A DNA stretch of 64,000 nucleotides from Clostridium ragsdalei P11 (GTDB lineage: Bacteria > Bacillota > Clostridia > Clostridiales > Clostridiaceae), in the NCBI RefSeq assembly GCF_001675165.1, contig NZ_LROS01000015.1:1-64000 (forward strand). The letters run 5' to 3'. The notes beneath the pieces are model-generated. The model was not told where the DNA came from. It did no database searches and saw only the letters and a list, made by a program, of their open reading frames with translations. The first letter of the stretch is position 1. Every line of letters begins with the position of its first letter. The position numbers and the translations under genes are program-made. Of the stretch, positions 18,083 through 27,037 are shown piece after piece.

Positions 18083-19650
18083 TTATTAACAATATTTAAT
18101 ATATTTCTATTATTAATTACAACTCTCGGAATCTTAATTTGATTTTTTGATACTCCTTTATTAAACAAGGATTCCTTTACTAAGTTAAAAGTGTTTGGTG
18201 ATAAAAGCACTACTTTTACCATACCTAATCTCTTATTATTCCTGGCTCTATCATAGGCCAAGTTTGATTTTCTTATTTCATAATCCAATGTCTCTTCTAA
18301 TAGCTTAACTTTATAATTAGGTATATTATTTTTAAATTCAAAATAAAAACTGTACCTTCCAGGTGTAATTGAATTATCTGGTATCGTAGTATAATCTACT
18401 AGGTTTAAGTTTAATTTTTTCATTGTATTTCTTATGGCATTTGTCAATTGTTCTTCATTAGTCTTTTCCGCTGCCATATTAAGTACTTGATTTTTCCTAT
18501 ATAAAAATTCAATCTCTGGACAATTATTATAAAAATCTACTACCTTAATGACATCACCTATTCTGTATCTATAAAGGCCTGCATAATTAGTAACGACTAT
18601 TTCATATTTTTCTCCTATTTTTAATTCATCTAAGCAAAAGGTATCCTTGTTTTTTTTATTTTCCTCTTTAATAGAAATAAACTCATAAAAAACAGTGTCA
18701 GGAATAATTACATATCTTATCTTATTTGCATAAGGATTAATTCCAATCATAGCTTCAGTAGCAGCGTAACCTGGAGAATAGATCGGGAGCGAATTAGTAT
18801 AATAGTTAACTTTATCATCATATATTGAAAAGTTTGCTCCAGTTACTGTAGCAATATAGGCCATATTAGGCCATATTCTAACGCTTATCCCCTTAAATCC
18901 TTTCTTAAATTCACTCTCTAATTGATCAGCCCTACTGGCATTAGGTGAAAGATGTTTATTTAAATTTATTCTAGTATTTTCATCAATATTTAAGCTGCTC
19001 CTTATGCATCCTCTTCTTATATCCCTTACTAAGCTTTCATATTTACTCTCCAAGACTCTAAACAAATCTAAAATATTGGAGATAAAAACTCCACTTATAT
19101 ATAAAAGTTTAACTTCTTCTAACGCAAATAATAAGTGAAGGTAAAGAGCATCTTCCCTATCTTTTATTGTCATAACTTCTAATGGCGAAGTATATAAATA
19201 TGGCAATATATACTTTATACCATTCATTCCTCCAGAGGTAGCAGAGCATATTGGAATCCCACCTTTAGTATAAGTTGTCATAACTATATCAGCTATCATC
19301 AATCCTTTTCCATAATTCCAATTTTTCTTAAAGTTATCATAAGAATATTTATTAATAAGAAGTGCCATATACTTTGAGGCAATTTTTCTACCCCTTTTAG
19401 TACAAGGAATTAATTTTTGTTTACCTGTAGTTCCTGATGTATGGCCAAAGTATTCCACATTGTCACTTGTTAAAATATTCTTTTGACCATTTGCCATTCG
19501 CTCTATATAGCTTTCATAATATCTATATTCTGTTAGTGGAACTTGTTTTTTAAAATCATCTATGGACTTAATATTTTTAAAATTAAACTTAATCCCTATT
19601 TCACTTTCAACATTTGATTTTAATATTTTAAATAGTACTTTTTCATTCAC
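18067..19650 (-). CDS. GH3 auxin-responsive-family acyl-adenylating enzyme
   Basis: The 527-aa protein belongs to the GH3 family (PF03321) of the adenylate-forming superfamily. It has the P-loop TSGTTGKQK (71-79), a central region with YSPGYAATEAMIG, and the Y-R-x-GD motif GLYRYRIGDVI near 365. Plant members join amino acids to plant hormones; bacterial members are little studied. It would activate a carboxylic acid with ATP. It stands alone between terminators, without a carrier protein or transferase next to it, so the substrate is unknown. Confidence 0.85.
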   Translation of the reverse strand: MNEKVLFKILKSNVESEIGIKFNFKNIKSIDDFKKQVPLTEYRYYESYIERMANGQKNILTSDNVEYFGHTSGTTGKQKLIPCTKRGRKIASKYMALLINKYSYDNFKKNWNYGKGLMIADIVMTTYTKGGIPICSATSGGMNGIKYILPYLYTSPLEVMTIKDREDALYLHLLFALEEVKLLYISGVFISNILDLFRVLESKYESLVRDIRRGCIRSSLNIDENTRINLNKHLSPNASRADQLESEFKKGFKGISVRIWPNMAYIATVTGANFSIYDDKVNYYTNSLPIYSPGYAATEAMIGINPYANKIRYVIIPDTVFYEFISIKEENKKNKDTFCLDELKIGEKYEIVVTNYAGLYRYRIGDVIKVVDFYNNCPEIEFLYRKNQVLNMAAEKTNEEQLTNAIRNTMKKLNLNLVDYTTIPDNSITPGRYSFYFEFKNNIPNYKVKLLEETLDYEIRKSNLAYDRARNNKRLGMVKVVLLSPNTFNLVKESLFNKGVSKNQIKIPRVVINNRNILNIVNKSKIL

Positions 19651-19768
19651 CTTTCTACAGTTTTGTGTTTGTCTATTAAACCTTTTTTTAACTATTCCTC
19701 CACCTTCTATAGAAATTCTATAAAGTACCTTGCTTATTATACTCGTAATAATGCACTTCCTAATTATT

Positions 19769-20410
19769 TTATCTTGGTTCTGGCACTAACATAACTTCTA
19801 AAGCTGGAGATTTTCCAACCAGGCCAACTGCATATAAAGTATAGTAATTATTAGGATCCACTTTAACGTTTGGAACAGTTAATACTACATTGTCCCTGCC
19901 AGCAAGGCTAACTGTGAAAGTATACGTCCCTGTAGGAACACAGGCATAATCTGTAATATCTTTATAACCAACATCAGCAAATACTTTTGTGCCGTCAGAC
20001 AACTTTACATCAACAGCTGGTGCATTTGGAGAAAGATGAACAAATCTTACACAAGGTCTTCCAAAGTTCTGAGCAGTGGTTGGTTCCTGTATAGGGTATA
20101 AACTAATATCAGGAATAGTTCCTATTACAGCTACATTAAATACAGTATTTGCAGGAATATTTAAATTAGTATTTATAACAGGGTTTATCATTTGTCCTGA
20201 GGGATAAACCATAATATTGTAGCTGCCAGGAGCAACAGAAATATACTGTGAGAGTTCCTTATAGGAAAGATTTTTTACGATAAGCTTTCCATTGGCATAA
20301 ACATCTACAGCTGGTGCATTAGGTGCAGCATGGAATACCCTAATAGAAGAATTCATTTGATTAGCTCTATAATAATTATTTATTCTGCGAGCATATGGGC
20401 AATAAAACAT
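19769..20410 (-). CDS. DUF4397 protein with two repeats
   Basis: The ATG at 20410 with AAGGAG 7 bases upstream gives 213 aa. Two DUF4397 repeats are clear: about 18-105 and 112-210, each opening with VRFVHLSPNAPAVDV or RVFHAAPNAPAVDV and containing a Y.D/Y.E..GSY turn and a closing L.P..Y..YAVG. No signal peptide is present, though DUF4397 proteins are often surface exposed. In clostridia such proteins occur among coat components; that role is inference. Confidence 0.85.
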   Translation of the reverse strand: MFYCPYARRINNYYRANQMNSSIRVFHAAPNAPAVDVYANGKLIVKNLSYKELSQYISVAPGSYNIMVYPSGQMINPVINTNLNIPANTVFNVAVIGTIPDISLYPIQEPTTAQNFGRPCVRFVHLSPNAPAVDVKLSDGTKVFADVGYKDITDYACVPTGTYTFTVSLAGRDNVVLTVPNVKVDPNNYYTLYAVGLVGKSPALEVMLVPEPR

Positions 20411-20492
20411 AAACATTCTCCTTATATTTTTAACCACTATTATAATACGAAATAAATATTAAAATGTTCATTTAATATTTATTACTAGGCAT

Positions 20493-21182
20493 TTAGCAAA
20501 AATAGGTGATTTGTTCAGGATTAATATAATAGGTTTTTTCATCAGATTTTAAAACAATTAAGCAGTCATAGTTAAAAATAACTTCTCCTGATATGGCTTG
20601 GGCAGATGTAGTATAAATTGTTAAATATACTCCTTGAAAATTACAATTTATAAATGCCGCTAAGGGATACCTTAAAACATTTTTCTTATAGATATCTTTA
20701 GGATTGTATTCCGCTGCAATTTTATCATCATTAAATTTCACATCTGTCATAATATGATTATTACCATGTTCTTCTGAAATAATTGGGACATTACTAATAG
20801 TATCTACTGGTAACTCTACGTGAGTAGTATCTTCATTTGGCATTAAGGGTATAATTTCTTCGTCCTGTGTTTCTTTTAAAAATAAATTTTCGCCCTCAGC
20901 AATTGCATTAGTTTCCATAGATTTAGCGTTGGACACACAAGAATCTTGATTCTCAGCGGGCATATCTTTATAATCTGCTATCCAGTATATAATTTTATTA
21001 CAATTCATATAGTAAATTATTTTATTGCGTGTTTTTAGTATAATATACTTTTCTTTTGAGCCCTTTTCACAATATTTAAGTAGTTTACAATGGAGTTTTT
21101 TACATTTAGAACCACAGTCATAGATGACAGTAATATGTTTTCCTACAAATTTATCATAATCATTAAAATAGTAATCAGCCAT
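20493..21182 (-). CDS. protein with two small beta-barrel-like units
   Basis: Starting at the ATG at 21182 (AGGAGG at ideal spacing) the product has 229 aa. Residues about 10-65 (GKHITVIYDCG...KYIILKTRNKIIYYMNCNKI) and about 170-229 (GVYLTIYTT...LIVLKSDEKTYYINPEQI) have the same strand pattern, ending in YYxNxxxI, with an acidic low-complexity linker between. The same pattern occurs in the 59-aa and 70-aa proteins at 21312, 21581 and 22039. It resembles an Sm/Hfq-type small barrel. No known family is assigned. Confidence 0.75.
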   Translation of the reverse strand: MADYYFNDYDKFVGKHITVIYDCGSKCKKLHCKLLKYCEKGSKEKYIILKTRNKIIYYMNCNKIIYWIADYKDMPAENQDSCVSNAKSMETNAIAEGENLFLKETQDEEIIPLMPNEDTTHVELPVDTISNVPIISEEHGNNHIMTDVKFNDDKIAAEYNPKDIYKKNVLRYPLAAFINCNFQGVYLTIYTTSAQAISGEVIFNYDCLIVLKSDEKTYYINPEQITYFC

Positions 21183-21311
21183 TATAAATCCTCCTAATAA
21201 AATATTAATATTATTTATAAGTAAAAGAGGTACCATTATAAGGTAGCCTCTAATTTACTTACATTTATTTAAACTTCTAATCATAAAACATTGTGATTAG
21301 AATGTATCATT

Positions 21312-21491
21312 TTAGTATATGCTTTCTATAGAATTACAATTGACCATTATTATACCATCCTTAGTTTTAAGTTTTAACATATCAGTATCTTCAGTAGATT
21401 TTAGGATAGTTCCTTGTATTTTATTACCACTCATTGTAACGATAGTCACACTATAGCCAAGTTCACCTTCACTTATTTTATTAATATTCAT
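21312..21491 (-). CDS. 59-aa Sm-like small protein
   Basis: ATG at 21491 follows GGGGAGG with 8-base spacing. The protein has the layout V-T-I-V-T-x-SGNKIQGT-I-L-K...LKLKTKDGIIMVNCNSIESIY, with five strands and a conserved N-x-I-ES end. It is a paralogue of the gene at 21581-21760 (same length, SGNKIQG and GIIMV shared). Function is unknown; an Sm-type RNA or protein-binding barrel is suggested by the strand pattern only. Confidence 0.75.
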   Translation of the reverse strand: MNINKISEGELGYSVTIVTMSGNKIQGTILKSTEDTDMLKLKTKDGIIMVNCNSIESIY

Positions 21492-21580
21492 CAACTCTTC
21501 CTCCCCTTACGAATATTACTATAATCTTACAGAAACGCTGCATTTGTAAAAAATTATTTTACGATAAATTTTCGAAATGA

Positions 21581-21760
21581 TTAATACATGCTTTCAATTG
21601 CATTAGTACTAACCATTATTATTCCATTCTGAGTTTTAAGCTTTAAGAAATCAGCATCTTCACCAGCTTTTAAAAGTTCACCTTGTATTTTGTTGCCACT
21701 CTTTGTTACAATTGTCATATTTGTTCCCATATAAGTTTCCTCTACCATTTTGATATTCAT
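21581..21760 (-). CDS. 59-aa Sm-like small protein, paralogue
   Basis: A complete 59-codon frame starts at ATG 21760 behind AAGGAGG and stops at 21581. It shares VTxSGNKIQG, LKLKT and GIIMV and the NAIESMY end with the protein encoded at 21312. The pair clearly arose by tandem duplication. Its function is not known. Confidence 0.8.
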   Translation of the reverse strand: MNIKMVEETYMGTNMTIVTKSGNKIQGELLKAGEDADFLKLKTQNGIIMVSTNAIESMY

Positions 21761-22038
21761 ATAAATATCCTCCTTAAAATCTTTAAAGTCTCTTCCTTAA
21801 TATGCTTATTTATTATCTACATAAATTTAATTGTAAAGATTAACTACTTCACTATATATTATTAATTTTTAGTCAATAATGTTACGAAATTTCCTACAAC
21901 TATAAAAATTTTTCAAGTCTTGCATAATTGTAAATGACAACCATAAGATAAAATAATTTAGTTGAACATTTTATTGATCATATTAGTATAATGTATTAAA
22001 CCCAGATCACTAATTATACAAGAAAGGAGGAGAAATCC

Positions 22039-22251
22039 ATGTCAGAACATTTTGATGAAGTCACTGACAAAAAAATAGATTGTAAAGGAAAATATGTCTC
22101 GGTAATGATTGAATATGGTCATAGACATTCATATATTAATGGAATATTTTTAGGAGAGACCTGTGAACATCTCATAGTTAAAGATAATAAAAATAAAGTT
22201 ATTTATATTAATAAAAATAAAATAATATGTCACACATTTGAAAAAAGTTAG
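22039..22251 (+). CDS. 70-aa small beta-barrel-like protein
   Basis: The start ATG follows a perfect AAGGAGG. The protein has the same strand scheme as its neighbours: YVSVMIEYG...YINGIFLGE...HLIVKDNKNKVIYINKNKII. It points away from the 59-aa pair, with a 280-base AT-rich divergent region between them. The function is unknown. Confidence 0.75.
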   Translation: MSEHFDEVTDKKIDCKGKYVSVMIEYGHRHSYINGIFLGETCEHLIVKDNKNKVIYINKNKIICHTFEKS

Positions 22252-22573
22252 ATTTTTATTCAAATATTATTTAGTATAAATTTTATAGCTTTATTAATGA
22301 ACATAAAAGAATTTTTATTAAAAAGGAATACTTTCTATATTGAGATTTAATTTGATAAAAGCGGCTATATACAGTATTAAAGTTTGTAAAAATAATAAAT
22401 ATGAAATTTCTTTAATTAGCAATGAACATTTTAAAAATTTCAAAATATATTATAATTAGGATTAAATTTTTAAACCAAGTAAGTACAACGTAAAGTAATA
22501 ATCGAATTATAAATATTAGTATAGGTAGTGTGAAAAACTTTACGCTAATAAGATTATAGAGGGAGGCTGACAT
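22252..22573. other. AT-rich gap with no gene seen
   Basis: The 320 bases before the DUF3794 gene are strongly AT-rich. I see no frame, no long inverted repeat and no convincing promoter, only the AGGGAGG site at the end. Confidence 0.6.
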
Positions 22574-23293
22574 ATGGAAACAAACTTAAACCCACAGGGG
22601 GCAAGTAACAATAATATATCTAAAAATATTGATCTTAAAGCAATTGGGAAAGTAACACGTAAGGAACTAATTAAAAGAAAAATCATCTTTGATGCTCCTA
22701 AGAAAGACGCGGTGTTAAAAGTAATTAATGTCCAAGATGAAGTTGAAATAAAAGATATAAAAGTAACTAGCGGCACTATTTTAGTAAGTGGTTATCTAAA
22801 TAGTTGTATTATGTATACTACTATGAAAAGACCACCAGTGGAAAATAGTAACCAAGAAAAAAGCAGCGAAAACTCAAGCAAATCTGAAAGTCCTGGATAT
22901 GTAAACGGACAAAATAATAAAAGTAATGAAAACAATAAAAATAAAGAAAATAATAAAAATAAAGAAGAACCTAAACCAAGCTGCGGTGTTGTAGATAACA
23001 GCATTGCTTTAGACGGTGTTGTTCGACATACAACTGTTTGGATACCATTTGAATCATTTATACCTGCAGAAGGAGTTCAAGAAGGAGATATCTGCACAGT
23101 TACATCTTCAGCTGTTTTAGATGACTTGAAATCAATGTCTATAAATTCAATTTATGAAGATGAAGATGACTATGATGAGGAAGCAACTGTTTCTATAATG
23201 CGTGGTGAAGAAAAGCAGAAATTTATAAAAGGATTTGTTAATAAAGCCTTAATTGAACTAACTGTTGATATAAAAAGATATGCTGAAAATTAA
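22574..23293 (+). CDS. DUF3794/SipL-like spore protein with Asn-Lys insert
   Basis: The 239-aa protein carries one DUF3794 (SPOCS) domain, the type found in SipL and in coat proteins of clostridia. The domain is split: residues 40-85 (VLKVINVQDEVEIKD...GTILVSGYLNSCIMYTT) and 140-190 (VVRHTTVWIPFESFIPAEGVQEGD) are the usual halves. Between them lies a low-complexity insert (about 88-135) with repeated NNKNKE units, which looks like a replication-slippage expansion. The C-terminus is acidic then helical. ATG follows GGGAGG. A spore morphogenesis role is likely by family. Confidence 0.85.
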   Translation: METNLNPQGASNNNISKNIDLKAIGKVTRKELIKRKIIFDAPKKDAVLKVINVQDEVEIKDIKVTSGTILVSGYLNSCIMYTTMKRPPVENSNQEKSSENSSKSESPGYVNGQNNKSNENNKNKENNKNKEEPKPSCGVVDNSIALDGVVRHTTVWIPFESFIPAEGVQEGDICTVTSSAVLDDLKSMSINSIYEDEDDYDEEATVSIMRGEEKQKFIKGFVNKALIELTVDIKRYAEN

Positions 23294-23379
23294 TATGGCC
23301 TAATAAAGAATATGAAATAAAATTTAATTTGAATTCAAATAGGTTAAATTACTAACCATCAAATTCTCCTGTAATTATG

Positions 23380-23408
23380 GGGTATGGAATTAAATCCATA
23401 TCCTTTTT
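23380..23408 (+). terminator. terminator after DUF3794 gene
   Basis: The arms GGTATGGA and TCCATATCC (23381-23402) form a stem followed by TTTTT. Confidence 0.7.
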
Positions 23409-23470
23409 GCGTTTATCTGACTTATTTGATTGAACCCTTGTTAAAAAACGTACAAATTATATTTATGTAT

Positions 23471-23518
23471 CATAGTATATAGTAAAAGTTAGCCTTATGA
23501 ATAACTTTTTATACTATG
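23471..23518 (+). promoter_or_regulatory. leader hairpin before transporter gene
   Basis: CATAGTATA...AAAAGTTA (23471-23491) pairs with 23502-23518 around a 10-base loop, leaving a 4-base bulge in the left arm. It ends 31 bases before the start codon and just before the AGGAGG site. It lacks a T-tract, so it may be an operator dyad or a leader structure that affects translation. Confidence 0.45.
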
Positions 23519-23548
23519 ATTCCTATTAAAAAGCAGGAGGATAAAAAA

Positions 23549-25198
23549 ATGGGTAACACACTAATAATAGTTTTTATAATGTTGTTTACAATTTGGTGTT
23601 ATCGGTATGAAGAAAAATCAGGAAATTTCAAATATAATATTTTTAATATATATAGGGGACCTAAATCTTCACTCAGAGGACTTTGGAAAATGCCACATCA
23701 TATAAAACAATTTTCTACACATCATGGAAATGAAGGCATTCCACCTCCTCCACCCCCTCCAAAACCAGTAAATCCATGGAAGGATTTTAATGTGATTGCC
23801 CTTTTCTCTATATTAATAGGTGGAAGCTTAATTATATCTACTTTTAATATAGCTATAGCAACAATTTTTGTATTTATTATGACAATAATAATTATTTTTT
23901 TGAGGCCAGCAGATATAAATGAAGCATATCCTGCCTCTGTAGGAGCAATAATTGTACTTTTAATTGGAGTTGTAAACTATGCTAATTTACAGGATATTAC
24001 TAATAAAGTTGGTGGGGCTTCTATTACTATCATATCAACCATTGTTATGGCAGTTATCCTAGAAAGTTTTGGTTTCTTTCACTGGGTTGCAGCTGCACTA
24101 ACAAGGCTCGCAAAGGGTTCAGGTTATCGATTATATTGGTATATACAATTATTATGCTTTGTTATGACCTTACTTTTTAATAATGATGGTAGTATTTTAA
24201 TTACTACACCTATCCTTATATTGTTATTGAGAAACTTTGGATTTGTATACCCACATGAATTTATCCCTTATCTACTGAGTGGGGCATTAATTGCAACAGG
24301 TTCAAGTACACCCATAGGAGTAAGTAATATAACCAATTTAATCTCATTAAATATTATAAATATGACACTTTATAATTATACGAAAATGATGTTTATTCCT
24401 GGTACACTCGGGCTTTTGTTTATGTCTTGCTTAATGTTTTTAATACTAAAAAACAAGCTGCCGCGTACTCTTCCAAAACCGACAATAGAACTTGATGAAA
24501 TGTTTTTTACAGAGAAGTTTCATTCTTTTAAAGGAAATTTGTCTCTTGATACAAAAGAAAAAAGAAAAAGTTTTATGTTAAAAGTATTAGCCTTTGTTTT
24601 TGTAATACGCTGCTTATTATTTGTTGCATCCTATTTTCGAATTCCAATAGAAATTGTTGCAGCATCAGGTTCAATTATATTACTAATATGGAGATGGTAT
24701 TATTTAAGAACAAGTCCAATGGATATTTTAAGAAAAACCCCCTGGCATATATTATTATTTGCTTTTTCAATGTATGTGATTATTTATGGCTTGAATAATA
24801 TTGGATTAACAGCCTATCTCATAAGCTTCTGTAAACCAATTGTGAGTAAAAGTCTTCTTCATGCAAGTTTTTTAATGGGAGGATTAATTTCTGTCCTATC
24901 CAATATTTTTAATAATCACCCAGCATTAATGATTGGTACTATAACATTAAGCAATATGGGATTAAATCCAATTACACTAAAAACAATTTATTTAGCTAAT
25001 ATTATTGGCAGCGATATAGGATCGCTGCTTCTTCCAATTGGAACATTAGCTTCACTAATGTGGATGTTTATACTAAAGAAAAATGATATTAGGGTTCCAT
25101 GGAGAGAATATATAAATGTAACAATTGTAGTAGTCCCTACTACAGTACTGTTTACTTTATATTTGTTGTACTACTGGATTCAGAAAATGTTTTTTTAG
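23549..25198 (+). CDS. ArsB/NhaD-like ion transporter
   Basis: From the ATG at 23549 (GCAGGAGG at 23534-23541) the protein has 549 aa. After one N-terminal helix there is a cytoplasmic stretch with a run of eight prolines (about 65-75), then about eleven membrane segments. The pattern NNDGSILITTPI and, in the second half, NIFNNHPALMIGT are the paired re-entrant motifs of the ion transporter superfamily (ArsB, NhaD, CitM). The substrate cannot be told from sequence: arsenite, sodium/proton or a dicarboxylate are possible. No ars gene is adjacent. Confidence 0.82.
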   Translation: MGNTLIIVFIMLFTIWCYRYEEKSGNFKYNIFNIYRGPKSSLRGLWKMPHHIKQFSTHHGNEGIPPPPPPPKPVNPWKDFNVIALFSILIGGSLIISTFNIAIATIFVFIMTIIIIFLRPADINEAYPASVGAIIVLLIGVVNYANLQDITNKVGGASITIISTIVMAVILESFGFFHWVAAALTRLAKGSGYRLYWYIQLLCFVMTLLFNNDGSILITTPILILLLRNFGFVYPHEFIPYLLSGALIATGSSTPIGVSNITNLISLNIINMTLYNYTKMMFIPGTLGLLFMSCLMFLILKNKLPRTLPKPTIELDEMFFTEKFHSFKGNLSLDTKEKRKSFMLKVLAFVFVIRCLLFVASYFRIPIEIVAASGSIILLIWRWYYLRTSPMDILRKTPWHILLFAFSMYVIIYGLNNIGLTAYLISFCKPIVSKSLLHASFLMGGLISVLSNIFNNHPALMIGTITLSNMGLNPITLKTIYLANIIGSDIGSLLLPIGTLASLMWMFILKKNDIRVPWREYINVTIVVVPTTVLFTLYLLYYWIQKMFF

Positions 25199-25212
25199 AA
25201 GGCAAAGAATAT

Positions 25213-25250
25213 GGTGCTATGTCAAGAAAAATCACTTCTGACATCGCACC
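25213..25250. other. stem-loop between convergent genes
   Basis: GGTGCTATGTCA (25213-25224) pairs with TGACATCGCACC (25239-25250) with one mismatch. It lies between the converging transporter and chemoreceptor genes. There is no T-tract, so termination is only presumed from position. Confidence 0.5.
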
Positions 25251-25285
25251 AAATTAGAAAATATAGGCTATGTAACCATAGTTAA

Positions 25286-26995
25286 TTATATCTTAAATTT
25301 CATCACCAGTTCATTAAGTTTCTGTGCAAGTTCTGCCTGACTTTGTGCAGTTAAGGCTACTTTCTCTATTGCTTTTGTTGTTTCATCTATACTTCCTACT
25401 ATTGTTTCTGTATGTTCTGAAGATTTTTGTGCAGTTATTGTCATACTTTGCACTGCCTGACTTACCTGATCAATTGTAGCAGTAAGTTCTTCTGACATAG
25501 ATGCTATTTCTTCAGACATTTGGGTCACAAAATCAGAATCATCATAATATTGCTTTCCCATATTTTCAAATTGCTCAAATTGAGGGTCTACATTTTCATT
25601 AATAAACCTCAATACATCACTGCCATTTCCAGACAGGTTTTTAAATGCATCCTGAACCTTTATAATGGTATCCTGTATACCTGTAACTGCTTCGGATGAT
25701 TGCTCTGCAAGTTTTTTCACTTCTTCTGCCACTACTGCAAATCCTTTACCCTGTTCTCCTGCTCTTGCTGCTTCAATGGCTGCATTAAGTGCAAGTAAAT
25801 TTGTTTGCTCTGCTATGCTTGCAATGGTGTCTGCCATAACCTTAATGTTTTCTACTACTTTACCTTCCTCTATTGCTTTTAGCATATTCTTTTTCTTTTC
25901 TTCATATAGATTTTTTACTTCCTTTATAGCATCTTTACCTTGCTTTTCTACATTAGTAGCTCTATCTTTGGATTTGTTTGCATTATTGCTTCCTTCCACA
26001 GCTTTTGCAGACAATTCATTGATACTTGAATCTACTTCTTCTACAGAAGCTGTTATTTCCTCAGAAGATGAGCTTGTTTCCTCAATCCCAGATTGTATTT
26101 TTGTTACTACACTGTCTATATTTTCAACTTTTGATGATACTTCTTCTACTACAGCAGAAAGCTCTTCACTTGAAACATCTATATGTTTTGAACTTGTAAT
26201 TATCTCAGATATTAAATTTTTTGTATTAGTAGTAGCCCTATTTAAAGCTTTAATTACTTTACCAATTTCGTCTTCAGTATCTATATCGATTGTTGAGGTG
26301 AAGTCTCCTTCTCCCATAGCTTCTGCAAAAATTAAAACTTTTTTTAAAGGATTTGATATTGACAAAGATATTATTAATCCCAATACAATTGCAATTATAA
26401 ATCCTAACACACATACAGTAACCATGATTTCAGAAGATTTTAAATACAATGCGTCACTTTGTATTTTTGCATTATTTGCATCCTTTTGCGAACTTTTAAT
26501 CAGTTCATTCAAAGAATTAGATACTTTATCTCTTGCATCGCCTATTGAATGACTTAAATTAGATGCTTCAGCATATTTTCCATTACTCACAAGACTTATA
26601 GATTCACTATCCAAGTCTTCGTATTGTTTTAAATAATTAGTCAATGAATTAAATGAATTTCGTTGAAAATTGCTTAAATAGTTATTTTTATATTCTGACA
26701 ACAATTTACTATTATCTATGATTCTTTGAGCTACATCTTTTGCATCAGTAGTTCCAGTTACATTTTTATCTTCAACTATTCTCATAACCGAAACACGCAT
26801 AGTTAAAGTGTTTACATATAGCTGCTGAAGATTTTTTATGCCAATAAAATCATTGTTGTATGTTGTATTATAATTAGAATTTATCTTTCTCATGTTTACT
26901 ATACCAACTGCACCAACTATACCTATAAAAAGAGCTACTATAATAAAACCAGTTATGAGTTTTTGAATTACCTTTAAATTATTAAACCATTTCAT
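25286..26995 (-). CDS. methyl-accepting chemotaxis protein
   Basis: The 569-aa chemoreceptor has a short cytoplasmic start, TM1 (about 12-34), an external four-helix-bundle sensor (35-185), TM2 (about 187-210), HAMP (211-264) and the signalling domain. The hairpin tip [28 protein letters not shown] is intact (described by its ends EQTN and FAVVA, near 395-425), so it should couple to CheA/CheW. ATG follows AAGGAGG. It is followed by a convergent transporter gene. A short relic of a second chemoreceptor occurs at 44600-44694. Confidence 0.93.
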   Translation of the reverse strand: MKWFNNLKVIQKLITGFIIVALFIGIVGAVGIVNMRKINSNYNTTYNNDFIGIKNLQQLYVNTLTMRVSVMRIVEDKNVTGTTDAKDVAQRIIDNSKLLSEYKNNYLSNFQRNSFNSLTNYLKQYEDLDSESISLVSNGKYAEASNLSHSIGDARDKVSNSLNELIKSSQKDANNAKIQSDALYLKSSEIMVTVCVLGFIIAIVLGLIISLSISNPLKKVLIFAEAMGEGDFTSTIDIDTEDEIGKVIKALNRATTNTKNLISEIITSSKHIDVSSEELSAVVEEVSSKVENIDSVVTKIQSGIEETSSSSEEITASVEEVDSSINELSAKAVEGSNNANKSKDRATNVEKQGKDAIKEVKNLYEEKKKNMLKAIEEGKVVENIKVMADTIASIAEQTNLLALNAAIEAARAGEQGKGFAVVAEEVKKLAEQSSEAVTGIQDTIIKVQDAFKNLSGNGSDVLRFINENVDPQFEQFENMGKQYYDDSDFVTQMSEEIASMSEELTATIDQVSQAVQSMTITAQKSSEHTETIVGSIDETTKAIEKVALTAQSQAELAQKLNELVMKFKI

Positions 26996-27037
26996 TGCAA
27001 TCCCCTCCTTATGAAATTAATAGCAAAAATAATTTAC

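Noticed and set aside
23740-23770. Proline run in the transporter as a special signal
   Set aside because: Short proline runs in cytoplasmic loops are common and no partner domain is visible.
25665-26552. 295-codon frame opposite the chemoreceptor gene
   Set aside because: It is a low-complexity antisense shadow of the coiled-coil coding sequence.
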